A DNA stretch of 64,000 nt from DAOTXR01 sp034435375 (GCA_034435375.1 DAOTXR010000039.1:122774-186773); one strand, 5' to 3'. Positions 6,981 to 19,455 are shown, numbered from the stretch's first letter. The notes: generated from the letters alone by a model not told the origin. Program-made: numbers and translations.

Positions 6981-8954
6981 ATGTCCTTGAATCTGTCTCA
7001 AATGACCATCCTGATCGTTGATGACGACGAGGTCAACCGTGATGTGTTGGGGGAGCGGCTAGATATCGCTGGCTTCACCCGGCTGCTGTTTGCGCCTGGG
7101 GGCCAACAGGCGCTCGATCTGATCGCGCAGCAGGTACCTGACCTGATCTTGCTCGATGTGATGATGCCCGATATCAACGGTTTCGAGGTCACCCGGCGCA
7201 TCCGGGCTGCCTACCCCGATCGTTTCATTCCCATCATACTGGTCAGTGCATTACACCAATCGCAAGATCGTGTGCGTGGGATCGAAGCTGGGGCGAATGA
7301 CTTCCTCTCCCGGCCTTTCGATTCGGACGAGCTGATTGCGCGGATCAACTCGCTGCTTGCACTGAAAAAGGCGCTCGACGAGCTGGAAATCGAGCGCAAG
7401 CGGCTGGCTTTGCTCTACGACGTGAGCCGGGCGCTGTCTGCACAGCTCAACTATACAGGCTTGCTGCACCAGATTGTTGCATTGACCACTGTGCTGACTG
7501 GCGCATCCAAGTCGGTGCTGGTAGTGCTGGATGAGCACGGAAATTTCCGAGAGAGGATCATCTCACGAGCCGGCCAGGAACCGTTCAGCGCCGACACAAT
7601 CGATCCGTTGGTGCTCAGCCAGGGGCTGATCGGCTGGGTCATTCAGAATCGCCAGCCGGCGCTGCTGGCGGATGTAACCAACGACCCACGTTGGACGCGC
7701 CTGCCCGATGACAGCGAGCCTGAGGCTTCCGCTGTAGCGGTGCCACTGGTGCGCGGCGCTCAGGTTGCTGGAGCTTTGCTGCTGGTATCGCCGCAGACTG
7801 CCGCCTTTGGCGACGAGCATCTCAACCTGTTGATCGCTATTGGCAGCCAGGCCTCGATTGCGCTCGAGAATGCACGCCTGTTCGAGCAAGCCCGACAGCA
7901 GCGTGCTCGGACAGAAGCCTTGCTCAACCAAATTGGCGATCCGGTGATTGTGACCGACAGCGGGGGTTATATCACCCGCATCAATCCAGCGGCGCACCAC
8001 CGACTGAGGCTCTCTGAAGAGGCGCTCCACCGACACCTATCAGATGTTTTCGGTCTGGCCCTGGCTGACCTGCTGCTCCGTGCTCAGGAGCGTCAGTCTG
8101 CCGTGTCGGGAGGTTATACGCTGCGTGGGACAGATAGAGAAAGCAGCACGTTTAACGTCAGCGTCTCACCGATTGAGCAAGTGGGCTATCTGCTGGTGTG
8201 GCAGGACATCACGGCCATCAAGGAAAGCGAACTGGTGCGTCTCGAGACCGAACGCGCCGAGCGGCAGCGCATCTTTGAAGCGTTATCTCGCTACATGAGT
8301 CCGGCTTTGGTGGAGCGGGTTCTTTCGGACCGGGACATTCTGAAGCGCCGCGAGCGGCGCGAGGTGTATGTGCTGTTCGCCGACTTACGCGGCTTCACCC
8401 GCCTGACCGTCGAGCACTCTCCCGACGACGTGATGGCGCTGCTCAACGATGTGTTTTCCGAGATGATGGAGATCGCCTTTGAACATGAGGGCGTGATCTT
8501 TGACATTGCTGGGGACGAGCTGATGATCGGCTTCAACGTGCCACTCAGCCAGCCCGACGCCAGCACTCGCTCTCTGGCTACAGCCATTGCCATGCAGCGC
8601 CGCTTTATCGAGGTCAAGAGCCGCTGGGCGGCACGGGGCATGGAAGTAGGCATGGGCATTGGCATCAATCGCGGCCCAGTGGTGATTGGCCATGTCGGTG
8701 GGCGGATGCGAATGCAATATGCTATGGTTGGAGAGGCCGTCAACATTGCTCACCGACTGGTCGAGATTGCGGCAGACGGTCAGATTGTCGTCACGCCCGG
8801 TGTGTTGGAAGACAACACGGTGGTGTTCGAGGGCGTGACCATCCACGAGTTGCCTCCCCAGCACTTCAAGGGCAAGGCAGAGCCGCAGCCCGTGCTGCTG
8901 CTGGAGATCGCGGGGCGCAGCAGCCAATCTGTTCCCCTGTCCCACCATGGCTGA
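6981..8954 (+). CDS. Response regulator-GAF-PAS-class III nucleotide cyclase
   Basis: A 657-residue cytoplasmic signalling protein. A receiver domain (about 8-125) has the acidic DDD cluster and the phosphoacceptor Asp59 in LLDVMMPD, but the usual Lys of the KP motif is Arg (SRPF, residue 111). A GAF domain (about 145-310), a PAS domain (about 318-425) and a class III cyclase domain (about 455-640) follow. The cyclase keeps both metal Asp residues (FADLRGFT and AGDELM) and the transition-state Asn and Arg (GEAVNIAHR), but the base-selecting Lys before GD appears to be Asp. It probably makes a cyclic nucleotide in response to phosphorylation and ligand. Start chosen at ATG 6981, just before the receiver; a longer upstream reading lacks homology. 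Confidence 0.9.
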   Translation: MSLNLSQMTILIVDDDEVNRDVLGERLDIAGFTRLLFAPGGQQALDLIAQQVPDLILLDVMMPDINGFEVTRRIRAAYPDRFIPIILVSALHQSQDRVRGIEAGANDFLSRPFDSDELIARINSLLALKKALDELEIERKRLALLYDVSRALSAQLNYTGLLHQIVALTTVLTGASKSVLVVLDEHGNFRERIISRAGQEPFSADTIDPLVLSQGLIGWVIQNRQPALLADVTNDPRWTRLPDDSEPEASAVAVPLVRGAQVAGALLLVSPQTAAFGDEHLNLLIAIGSQASIALENARLFEQARQQRARTEALLNQIGDPVIVTDSGGYITRINPAAHHRLRLSEEALHRHLSDVFGLALADLLLRAQERQSAVSGGYTLRGTDRESSTFNVSVSPIEQVGYLLVWQDITAIKESELVRLETERAERQRIFEALSRYMSPALVERVLSDRDILKRRERREVYVLFADLRGFTRLTVEHSPDDVMALLNDVFSEMMEIAFEHEGVIFDIAGDELMIGFNVPLSQPDASTRSLATAIAMQRRFIEVKSRWAARGMEVGMGIGINRGPVVIGHVGGRMRMQYAMVGEAVNIAHRLVEIAADGQIVVTPGVLEDNTVVFEGVTIHELPPQHFKGKAEPQPVLLLEIAGRSSQSVPLSHHG

Positions 8955-8982
8955 AAAGCGCTTGAGGTGAGCCACAGGCGTT

Positions 8983-11331
8983 TCAACTGCCTGGCGGTGT
9001 CGCCTGGAAGGCCACCGGCGGCACTCCTGGCGCACTGACTTGCAGCCCGGATGCGTTCTGCGGGACAGCCCACACCAGTGTCAGGCACGGCCTCGTTTCG
9101 GCCTGGGTGAAGGCTGGAACATTGACCTCGGTCGTGGTTCGAGCTATTCCGCCTGTGCCCGTGATGGTGTAATGGATCGCCAGGCTGAGCGGGTCCGGAT
9201 TCACCACGTAAACTGTGCCGTTCGGGTTGCCGAACATGAATCCACCACTGATTGATTGCGCCCCCACTGGGTCATAGGTATAGCCCTGCCCGTCGGTGAG
9301 CCGGATTTCCTGCACAGGCAGGCTGGCTGCCTGCACATTGCTGCGCAGGATCAGCGCCACGGCCACAAACACCATGCCTTCGTCAGCGGTCACGGGAAGC
9401 GCAGGCGTGGCTGGTGTGGCCGCATAGAGCGGCAGCGTCTGGGATTGGATGGCCGAGGCCACCTCGATTGTCCACGCCTCTTGCTCACCTGGGGCGGACT
9501 CGCTGCGTGCTGCCGACACATCCAGCCGGTAGATGGCTGTATCTCCACTCGCCGAGTCGCGGCCAATGGCCCATAGACAGTTCCCGCCCCAGGCCAGCCC
9601 TTCAATGTGGTACACTGGCGACTCAAACGAGGCGATCACGTTCCCTGCGGTGTCCAACAGGCTGATCTCGGCTGTAGTGGGCCATTCGCCGAAGGCAACC
9701 CACAAGGCGCTGCCATCCCAGTCTATTGCCTGCACCTCGTGGCCGAAACCAAACCTCTGAAGCACGTTGCCCGACGTATCCAGCTCATACAGGGTATATC
9801 GGTCCGAGTACCACAAATGCTCTCCATCCCAGGCCAGATCGTCGTTGATCCCGCCGCCGATGGACCGATCGGGCGACTCGAATGAGCCAAGCGTGATGGC
9901 TTCCTGCCCTTCGATCCGGAAGTGGTAGATATGACCATAGTTGGTGGTGTACAGCCAGAAGCCCTCTCCACTCCACACCAGACCCTGCGGCGTGACCTCC
10001 GGGGCCGGGATGGCATCTAATGTGCGGCCTTCGGGGTCCATCTGGAAGAGGGTGCCGGAATTGTCGGCCACCCACAGCGATGACCCGTCCCACGTGATGC
10101 CCTGCGCGAGGCGTCCTGGGGGTTCCAGCTTTTGCACGAGGACGATAGAAGCGCCGTTGCCTGTGGGCGCGGGCGAGGGCAGGCCGATTGGCGGCGCGGT
10201 GGTCGTGGCTGTGACCGTTGGAAGCATTGGCGGCTGTGTTTGCTCGGTCAGGGATGCTGCGGCTTGAGTCGCAGGAGGTTCTTGTACAGGGAGCGACCCC
10301 AGGCGATTCGCCAGTTGCATACCCATCACCGCTGCTGCCAGCCCTCCTCCGATTGCGACCAGCCCGGCGACCACCCACAGCCAGCGTCGCGGCCCCTTTC
10401 GGGGAACGACAGGCGCCCCCGCCACATCCGGCGTGACGGCTGCCTCATGCCGTGTTTCGATCTCAGCAATGGTCTCGCGGGCTGCTTGTTGCAAATGAAC
10501 GGGCGGCGTGTCAGCCCTCGCGCCGAGGGCTGCTGCCAAATCATCGACCAGAGCCTGCGCCGTCGGATAGCGATCAGCAGGCTGCTTGGCCATTGCTCGC
10601 GCAATCACTGAGTCTAACGCGATGGGCAGTGTCGGCTGGATCGAACATGCAGACGGGATCGGCGCAGTGACATGCTGGTAGATGACGGCCATCGGTGTCT
10701 CAGCAGTGTAGGGCAGCAACCCGGTGACCATCTCGAACAGCATGGCTCCCAGGGCATAGATGTCCGCCCGAACATCGATGGGCTGACCTAGCCCCTGCTC
10801 CGGCGACATGTAACCCGGTGTCCCTACCGCCTCGCCACTGCCAGTCAACCGTTCGGTGCTGCTCATGAGGTGCGCCACCCCGAAGTCACTCAGGAAGGCA
10901 TTTCCGTCGGCGTCGATCATGAGGTTGGACGGTTTGATGTCACGGTGGATCACGCCATGCCGATGAGCGTAATCGACCGCCGGGGCGATCTGACGCAGCA
11001 AGTGCAGAGCCTCGGCAGGGGGCAATACCCCACGGCTGAGCACGTCCTCCAGGGTGCCAGTCGGCATGTAGCGCATCACCAGGTAGGGCGGATCGGAGGC
11101 CAGGTCATAGTCGTAGAGGGGCAGAATGTGAGGGTGCTCCAGGCTGGCAATCAGTTGGGCCTCGCGTGCGAAGCGGTCCATGCCAACGCGGTTCAGGGCA
11201 ACGGCGCGGTGCATTACCTTGAGGGCAACATCGCGGCCCGTCGATATATGGACGGCATGGTAGACGGTTGCCATGCCTCCCTGACCGATAGAGGCAATGA
11301 TCCGATAGCGACCAAGTGTGGTTCCGATCAT
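8983..11331 (-). CDS. Transmembrane Ser/Thr protein kinase with extracellular beta-propeller
   Basis: A 782-residue Hanks-type kinase. The kinase domain fills residues 8-270 with all catalytic motifs: glycine loop GQGGMATV (17-24), Lys38, HRDIKPSN (129-136), DFG (149-151) and GTPGYMSPEQ. A juxtamembrane linker leads to one transmembrane helix (about 317-339). Outside, a Pro/Thr-rich spacer is followed by repeated blades of the type GLxWDGxxLWV (about 395-640), read as a beta-propeller, and by a beta-rich C-terminal domain (about 655-782). The kinase probably senses an extracellular ligand or wall fragment through the propeller. It converges on the cyclase gene, 28 nt apart. Confidence 0.92.
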   Translation of the reverse strand: MIGTTLGRYRIIASIGQGGMATVYHAVHISTGRDVALKVMHRAVALNRVGMDRFAREAQLIASLEHPHILPLYDYDLASDPPYLVMRYMPTGTLEDVLSRGVLPPAEALHLLRQIAPAVDYAHRHGVIHRDIKPSNLMIDADGNAFLSDFGVAHLMSSTERLTGSGEAVGTPGYMSPEQGLGQPIDVRADIYALGAMLFEMVTGLLPYTAETPMAVIYQHVTAPIPSACSIQPTLPIALDSVIARAMAKQPADRYPTAQALVDDLAAALGARADTPPVHLQQAARETIAEIETRHEAAVTPDVAGAPVVPRKGPRRWLWVVAGLVAIGGGLAAAVMGMQLANRLGSLPVQEPPATQAAASLTEQTQPPMLPTVTATTTAPPIGLPSPAPTGNGASIVLVQKLEPPGRLAQGITWDGSSLWVADNSGTLFQMDPEGRTLDAIPAPEVTPQGLVWSGEGFWLYTTNYGHIYHFRIEGQEAITLGSFESPDRSIGGGINDDLAWDGEHLWYSDRYTLYELDTSGNVLQRFGFGHEVQAIDWDGSALWVAFGEWPTTAEISLLDTAGNVIASFESPVYHIEGLAWGGNCLWAIGRDSASGDTAIYRLDVSAARSESAPGEQEAWTIEVASAIQSQTLPLYAATPATPALPVTADEGMVFVAVALILRSNVQAASLPVQEIRLTDGQGYTYDPVGAQSISGGFMFGNPNGTVYVVNPDPLSLAIHYTITGTGGIARTTTEVNVPAFTQAETRPCLTLVWAVPQNASGLQVSAPGVPPVAFQATPPGS

Positions 11332-11357
11332 GCTTGCTTACCAAACGTGTAGAGCGC

Positions 11358-11387
11358 AGTCTAAAGTATTTAGCAGACAAATCACAA
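11358..11387 (-). promoter_or_regulatory. Possible promoter of the Ser/Thr kinase gene
   Basis: TTGTGA (11387-11382) and TAGACT (11363-11358) are 18 nt apart on the minus strand, upstream of the kinase ATG at 11331. Both boxes are imperfect and overlap the end of the preceding gene. Confidence 0.35.
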
Positions 11388-11645
11388 TGCAACGATGTCC
11401 CCCGTCTCCTGCACATCGACTGGTACGCCATCCAGCTCAGCAGGCAGCAGGTCAGCAGGGTCAAGCGTATCGCGCGAGCGCTTGGTGCGTACCATCACTA
11501 CGATGCATATTTCGTCGATGGTCTGCCCGCTACGCTGACGTCGTCCTACTCCCACGCCAACTACGTTAGGGTAACGCATCAGATCGCCTTCATAACGGGC
11601 TTTCACAGCCCGTGCGCGGTCAAGTGCATCATCGTGTTCGGGCAT
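11382..11645 (-). CDS. Small protein of unknown function with an NVVGVGVG motif
   Basis: An 87-residue soluble protein starting at ATG 11645, with GGAGGAG about 8 nt upstream. The middle contains YPNVVGVGVGRR, a strand-rich stretch ICIVVMVRTKR, and the end LDGVPVDVQETGDIVAL. Similar short modules (NVxGVGVG, then GVPVDV) occur as stand-alone proteins and next to protease domains in several phyla as far as I recall; no activity is known to me. It lies between the unknown gene at 11686 and the kinase gene, all minus strand. The start site is well supported; function is unknown. Confidence 0.72.
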   Translation of the reverse strand: MPEHDDALDRARAVKARYEGDLMRYPNVVGVGVGRRQRSGQTIDEICIVVMVRTKRSRDTLDPADLLPAELDGVPVDVQETGDIVAL

Positions 11646-11685
11646 GGCGTAGCTCCTCCAGACGGGTCTGGAATCAAGGACAATG

Positions 11686-12336
11686 CTAAGTCTCCGGCAC
11701 GTCCTCACCGGTGAGCAATCTGAGAGCATGGTGTACACCGTCTCGGAATAGTGGATCTGGAGACTCGGCCCACCAGCGGCGCAACCAGTTGACCAACACC
11801 GGGTTGTCGTCGTGCTCGTGCACCGCCATAATGACGTAGCGCAGCCCTTCGGTCATGTCAGTGGCAAATGGGCCGCACCACTTCCAGCCGCCCCACCACG
11901 GCATCGTATCGAATGGCTTGAGGTCGGGGTTGAGGAACATCTTGCGAACTCTGTCGGCTGCCGCCAGGCGCTCTGGGAGCCGGGCCAGGCTTCTGGCAAA
12001 CTCGCTGAGGGGGACGCGGCGGCCTGTCTCCGCATCGAGGATCGAGCCAGAGGTGCGCAGCGCGGTCAGGTAGGCCGCCAGATGTACCGATTCGAGCTGC
12101 GAGCCGGTGACCTCAAAGATGCGGTAGGGCATGTGCCCGGCAATTTCGATCAGGTCAAACTCGTCGTCGTTCTCGCGGTTGTGGACATACAGGATCGCCC
12201 AGTCGCGGTCGGTGGGGTGCTGGCAGTTGCCATCCGACTCGTAGTTGACCTCGCCCCACACGAAATAGGGATATTCAGCAAAGAATGGCAGCTTCTCCTC
12301 ACCGATCTGCACGCGGAGGACGTGCGACTCATCCAT
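11686..12336 (-). CDS. Protein of unknown function, 216 residues
   Basis: Starts at ATG 12336 with AGGAGG about 8 nt upstream (a classic site). The product is acidic, soluble and rich in aromatic residues, with notable stretches YFVWGEVNYESDGNCQ, GHMPYRIFEVTGS, FDTMPWWGGWKWCGPF and NWLRRWWAES. No signal peptide or membrane segment is visible and I recognise no family. It follows the duplicated membrane-protein gene after 13 nt, so the two are probably co-transcribed. Coding is supported by the ribosome site and by a composition unlike a shadow frame. Confidence 0.7.
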   Translation of the reverse strand: MDESHVLRVQIGEEKLPFFAEYPYFVWGEVNYESDGNCQHPTDRDWAILYVHNRENDDEFDLIEIAGHMPYRIFEVTGSQLESVHLAAYLTALRTSGSILDAETGRRVPLSEFARSLARLPERLAAADRVRKMFLNPDLKPFDTMPWWGGWKWCGPFATDMTEGLRYVIMAVHEHDDNPVLVNWLRRWWAESPDPLFRDGVHHALRLLTGEDVPET

Positions 12337-12349
12337 CGATCCCACCTCC

Positions 12350-13213
12350 TTATCCGATGTCTTCTCGCTGCACATTCAGGTGGTGTCTCACAAGAAAAGA
12401 CATCCGCTCCCGGAACGTGGAGGAGATTTGTCTCAGCAGCAGACCGACCCGCCAGAAGGCGAGCGCCGCCATGCCGTGCGCCAGCACCGCGAACAGCGGC
12501 GGTTGTTCGAGGGTGTAGTACGTCCAGCACAACCGCGTGGTCCCCCACAGCTCGAGAAAGTAGCCCAATCCCGCCCCGGCTAGGAACGTCAACGTGGCAG
12601 CACGGTAATCCTTCGACGTTACGATGATCAGCCCGCTCAGGATCAGTGCCATCACCGTCAGTGACTTGTTGAGCGTTGGCCACACGAAGATCAGCATTAG
12701 CGCGTAAAAAGCACCGAGGACCAACCCATACAGCGGTTTGAAGACCTGCTCTCCGGCCTTTTCCGGCACGACCCGTTGCAGAAGCCTCACCAGCCGGTCA
12801 ATCGCCAGTGTGGCCACCGGCCAGGCCGGGATGATCCACAGTGGTGGGCGCTCAAAGGTGTAGTAGGTCCACAGCGAGGTCTGTGTGCCCCAGCTTTCGA
12901 TCACCAGCCCACCCAACGTGCCCACCAATAGAATTGGGGCATCACGGCGCAAGTCGGTCCCGGCCATGATCAACAGCGTCATCACTGTGAAGTCACCCAG
13001 CAGCAGCCAATCGATCTTCAGCCACCACTTGCCCGACCAGTCCGCCTGCGAGAGGTACGCTTCGGCCAGCGGCCACCATAGGTAGATGACCAGCAGGATA
13101 ACGAGCAAGAGCGTACCGAGCAGGTAGGTGCTGTGACGTGTCCAGCCCAGGATGGCAGCGATCCGCCGCACGGAGGTGAACAGCGAGTTCGATCTGGAAA
13201 GAGGTGTCTGCAT
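12350..13213 (-). CDS. Polytopic membrane protein with an internal duplication
   Basis: A 287-residue integral membrane protein with about eight hydrophobic segments. It is made of two similar halves: the first contains GLVIESWGTQTSLWTYYTFE followed by RPPLW, the second GYFLELWGTTRLCWTYYTLE followed by QPPLF. Each half thus has a conserved E-x-W-G-T...W-T-Y-Y-T-x-E-x-P-P-L signature within or next to membrane helices. This resembles inverted or tandem-repeat transporters and small membrane enzymes, but I cannot name the family. A weak promoter (TTTGCA, 16 nt, TATACC at 13261-13288) may precede it. Confidence 0.75.
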   Translation of the reverse strand: MQTPLSRSNSLFTSVRRIAAILGWTRHSTYLLGTLLLVILLVIYLWWPLAEAYLSQADWSGKWWLKIDWLLLGDFTVMTLLIMAGTDLRRDAPILLVGTLGGLVIESWGTQTSLWTYYTFERPPLWIIPAWPVATLAIDRLVRLLQRVVPEKAGEQVFKPLYGLVLGAFYALMLIFVWPTLNKSLTVMALILSGLIIVTSKDYRAATLTFLAGAGLGYFLELWGTTRLCWTYYTLEQPPLFAVLAHGMAALAFWRVGLLLRQISSTFRERMSFLVRHHLNVQREDIG

Positions 13214-13260
13214 AGCTCTATCTGGGTGGCTTCATGGCCCTCAACGAGCGTTGATGTTTG

Positions 13261-13288
13261 GGTATACTCTATACACGATTCGTGCAAA
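13261..13288 (-). promoter_or_regulatory. Possible promoter of the duplicated membrane protein gene
   Basis: TTTGCA (13288-13283) and TATACC (13266-13261) are separated by 16 nt on the minus strand, about 48 nt before the ATG at 13213. The -35 box matches the other TTTGCA boxes in this window. Confidence 0.35.
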
Positions 13289-13393
13289 CGCAAGACAGGT
13301 TCGCATTGGGAACGCCCCACAGAGCGGATGCGGAGGGCTAAAACCGCCGCTCCGTTAATGCCATGACTGCCTTTTTGAGCACTCCCTTCGAAT

Positions 13394-13420
13394 TTGACAC
13401 AAGCTTCATAACGGTATAAA
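13394..13420 (+). promoter_or_regulatory. Possible promoter of the metH riboswitch transcript
   Basis: A perfect TTGACA (13394-13399) and TATAAA (13415-13420) lie upstream of the riboswitch. The 15-nt spacing is shorter than ideal, so the pair is plausible but not certain. Confidence 0.45.
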
Positions 13421-13456
13421 CTCCGCTGCATATTCTAACTGCATATGGACTGGCTG

Positions 13457-13582
13457 CTCATCCAGAGAGGCGGAGGGACCGGCCCTGTGAAGCCTCGGCA
13501 ACCACCACGCACCGCGTGGCTGGTGCCAATTCCGGCAGACAGCCAGACGCCACAAGGTGTCTGATGGAGTCTGAAAGATGAG
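13457..13582 (+). ncRNA. SAM-I (S-box) riboswitch of metH
   Basis: The aptamer core is recognisable by sequence: P1 strand CTCATC (13457-13462) with GATGAG (13577-13582), then AGAGAGGCGGAGGGAC, the GCCTCGGCAACC loop region and GGTGCCAATTCC. These match the conserved S-box positions. S-adenosylmethionine binding stabilises P1 and favours the terminator that follows, switching off metH when SAM is plentiful. It sits 78 nt upstream of metH. Confidence 0.95.
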
Positions 13583-13598
13583 AGGCAAATGGCTGCAT

Positions 13599-13626
13599 GG
13601 CCTCTCGTTGTGAGAGGTCTTTTGTT
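13599..13626 (+). terminator. Riboswitch-controlled terminator of metH
   Basis: GGCCTCTC (13599-13606) pairs with GAGAGGTC (13612-13619) and is followed by TTTTGTTT. The 5' arm can instead pair with GAGAGGC at 13580-13586, which overlaps the P1 3' strand. That gives the mutually exclusive antiterminator expected of an S-box. Confidence 0.9.
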
Positions 13627-13659
13627 TGGACGTCACACATGCACAGGTGAGGGGGACTT

Positions 13660-17343
<3,684 letters not shown>

Positions 17344-17345
17344 GC

Positions 17346-17678
17346 AGCCTGAGCGGTGTCATCATGGGGGTGATCGCCAGCTACTCGGTGGGAGTGTTCT
17401 TCACCATTCCGTATGCTTTCCCGGCCCAGATCGCCGCCGCTGAAGCGGCGCAGACCGGCAAGGACCGGGCAGGGATGTATTTTGCCGTCCAGGGCCTGAT
17501 CAACCAGTTTGTCGGCGGCCTGGCAGGATCGCTCCTGGCCCTGCTGCTGCGGTGGGAGTATGGCATGGTGCTGATCGGACCGGTGGTGGCCGTGACGTGC
17601 GTCCTGGCGTTTTTCTTCTTCGGACCATACCCGCTGGGGAAGCCGACGGCGGCGCCCGCTGCTGGCCAGGGAGCATGA
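17346..17678 (+). pseudogene. C-terminal remnant of a sugar:cation symporter (MFS/GPH type)
   Basis: The frame contains only the last two to three transmembrane segments of a sugar transporter, including IPYAFPAQIAAAEA, TGKDRAGMYFAVQGL and two hydrophobic helices, ending with a normal C-terminal tail. A complete transporter of this class has about 450 residues and 12 helices (compare the intact one at 35091-36434). The homology starts directly after the metH stop, so the N-terminal part was probably lost by deletion. A 105-residue product from ATG 17364 could be translated but would hardly be functional. The neighbouring GH13 amylase suggests the original substrate was a malto-oligosaccharide. 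Confidence 0.75.
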
Positions 17679-17692
17679 AGGATCGCTTGTCT

Positions 17693-17765
17693 CAGAGGCA
17701 GCCTTTGAGAGACTGCCTCTGTAACTGCTTGCCTGGGACCGCCGGAGGTCGATCCTCCGGCGGTC
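17693..17765 (+). terminator. Two tandem stem-loops after the transporter remnant
   Basis: A 9-bp stem (17693-17701 with 17713-17721) and a perfect 12-bp GC-rich stem (17737-17748 with 17754-17765, 5-nt loop) lie between the remnant and the amylase promoter. Neither has a T-run, so they may act as weak terminators or mRNA-end barriers. Confidence 0.5.
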
Positions 17766-17963
17766 AGTGCGCTGATCGACGACTACGCTAACTGAGTTTC
17801 GGGCAGCTTGGTGGATCGCTCAACGGCAGGCTGTCTAGGTTGACCCAAGGTCGATCCTCCTGGAGTGTGACAGGCTGTCAACAGGCCGCGTGGCTTTTTG
17901 CCGATCGGTGCTATGATTGTCCCGCGACATCAATGTACAGACTCAAGAGGAGCTACAGGCCCA

Positions 17964-19424
17964 ATGACCATCGCCACACCTGAGTGGGTTAAACACGCCG
18001 TGTTCTACCAGATTTACCCGGATCGCTTTGCTCGCAGCCCACGCACCCCACACCCGCCGGGAATCACCTTCAAGCCATGGGGAAGCCCGCCCGAAGCACA
18101 AGGCTACCAGGGCGGCGACCTGTATGGGATCGTTGACAGGTTAGACTACCTGCAAGACCTGGGGGTGACGGCGCTGTACCTCAATCCGATCTTCGCTTCC
18201 GCCTCAAACCATCGCTATCACACCTATGATTACTTCCAGGTCGATCCGCTGCTGGGCGGCAACGCTGCGCTGCGAGAGCTGCTCGACACGGCGCACGCAC
18301 GGGGAATCCGCATTGTGCTGGATGGGGTATTCAACCATGCCAGCCGGGGTTTCTGGGCCTTCCACCACATCCTGGAAAATGGCCAGGACTCGCCTTACCT
18401 GGATTGGTTTATCATCCACGGCTGGCCCCTGCGCCCATACTCGAGCGATGCTAAACACCCGCTGAACTACGAGGCGTGGTGGAACCTGCCTGCCCTGCCC
18501 AAGCTCAACACGAAAAATCCAGGGGTGCGGGCCTACCTCATGGACGTGGCGCGGCATTGGATCGAATTTGGGATCGATGGCTGGCGACTGGACGTGCCCA
18601 TGGAGATCGACGATGACTCGTTCTGGCAAGAGTTCCGGCAGGTGGTCAAGGGTGCCAATCCCGAAGCCTATATCGTGGGCGAGATTTGGGAAGAGGCCCA
18701 CCGTTGGTTGCGCGGCGACCAGTTTGACGCGGTGATGAACTACATCTTTATGTGGGCCACGCTGAGCTTTTTCGGTGCAAAGACCATGCGCCGTGACTAC
18801 AAACGTATGCACCTGCGGCTTGAGCCGCTGGACACGGCGGGCTTTACGCAGGTGGTCGAGCGCATGAACAGCCTCTACGACCGCAGCATCACGCAGGTGC
18901 AGTTGAACCTACTCGACAGCCACGACACGGCCCGTGCTCTGTGGATCCTGGGCGAGAATAAGAGCGCCCTGCGGCTGTGCGTGTTGTTCCAGATGACAAT
19001 GCCTGGAGCGCCGTGCATCTACTACGGGGATGAGATCGGGCTGAGCGGAGCCGACGATCCCTACTGCCGTCAGGCTTTCCCCTGGCATGCTGAAGACACG
19101 TGGGACCGTGAGCTGCTGAGTCACTACCGCCGGGCCACTGCCTTGCGGCACCAATATCCAGTGCTGCGTACAGGGTCATTCCTGGCGTTGTCGTCCCCGG
19201 AGGGCGTCTTTGCCTTTGTACGTGAGGGCGAAGGTCAACAAGCCGTTGTCGTGTTCAACACGCGGACCGAGGCGGCGACGGTTAAGTTGAAGTTGCCCGT
19301 CTATTTTGCGGGTGAGTTTTTCCCAGCCTGGCCCCAGGGCAGCGACCAGACAGTGAGAGTTGGGGAAGGGCCACTCACGCTCACCGTCCCGGCCTGCGAG
19401 GCGCTGGTACTGGTGCGAAGATAG
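17964..19424 (+). CDS. GH13 alpha-amylase family enzyme (neopullulanase/maltogenic type)
   Basis: Hydrolyses alpha-glucosidic bonds in malto-oligosaccharides, probably in the cytoplasm since no signal peptide is present. The 486-residue protein has the GH13 motifs: DGVFNH, DGWRLDVP with nucleophile Asp210, GEIWEEAH with acid/base Glu240, and LLDSHDTAR with Asp321. The start YQIYPDRFARS and the YLNPIFASASNHRYHTYDY region are typical of the cyclomaltodextrinase/neopullulanase group, though the usual N-terminal domain is absent. ATG 17964 follows AGAGGAGC; an extension to 17898 has no homology. An extended -10 (TGCTATGAT, 17909-17917) precedes it. The truncated transporter just upstream fits a former maltodextrin locus. 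Confidence 0.93.
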   Translation: MTIATPEWVKHAVFYQIYPDRFARSPRTPHPPGITFKPWGSPPEAQGYQGGDLYGIVDRLDYLQDLGVTALYLNPIFASASNHRYHTYDYFQVDPLLGGNAALRELLDTAHARGIRIVLDGVFNHASRGFWAFHHILENGQDSPYLDWFIIHGWPLRPYSSDAKHPLNYEAWWNLPALPKLNTKNPGVRAYLMDVARHWIEFGIDGWRLDVPMEIDDDSFWQEFRQVVKGANPEAYIVGEIWEEAHRWLRGDQFDAVMNYIFMWATLSFFGAKTMRRDYKRMHLRLEPLDTAGFTQVVERMNSLYDRSITQVQLNLLDSHDTARALWILGENKSALRLCVLFQMTMPGAPCIYYGDEIGLSGADDPYCRQAFPWHAEDTWDRELLSHYRRATALRHQYPVLRTGSFLALSSPEGVFAFVREGEGQQAVVVFNTRTEAATVKLKLPVYFAGEFFPAWPQGSDQTVRVGEGPLTLTVPACEALVLVRR

Positions 19425-19455
19425 GGTTAGTGGAGGAGACGCCGCAGGGACACAA

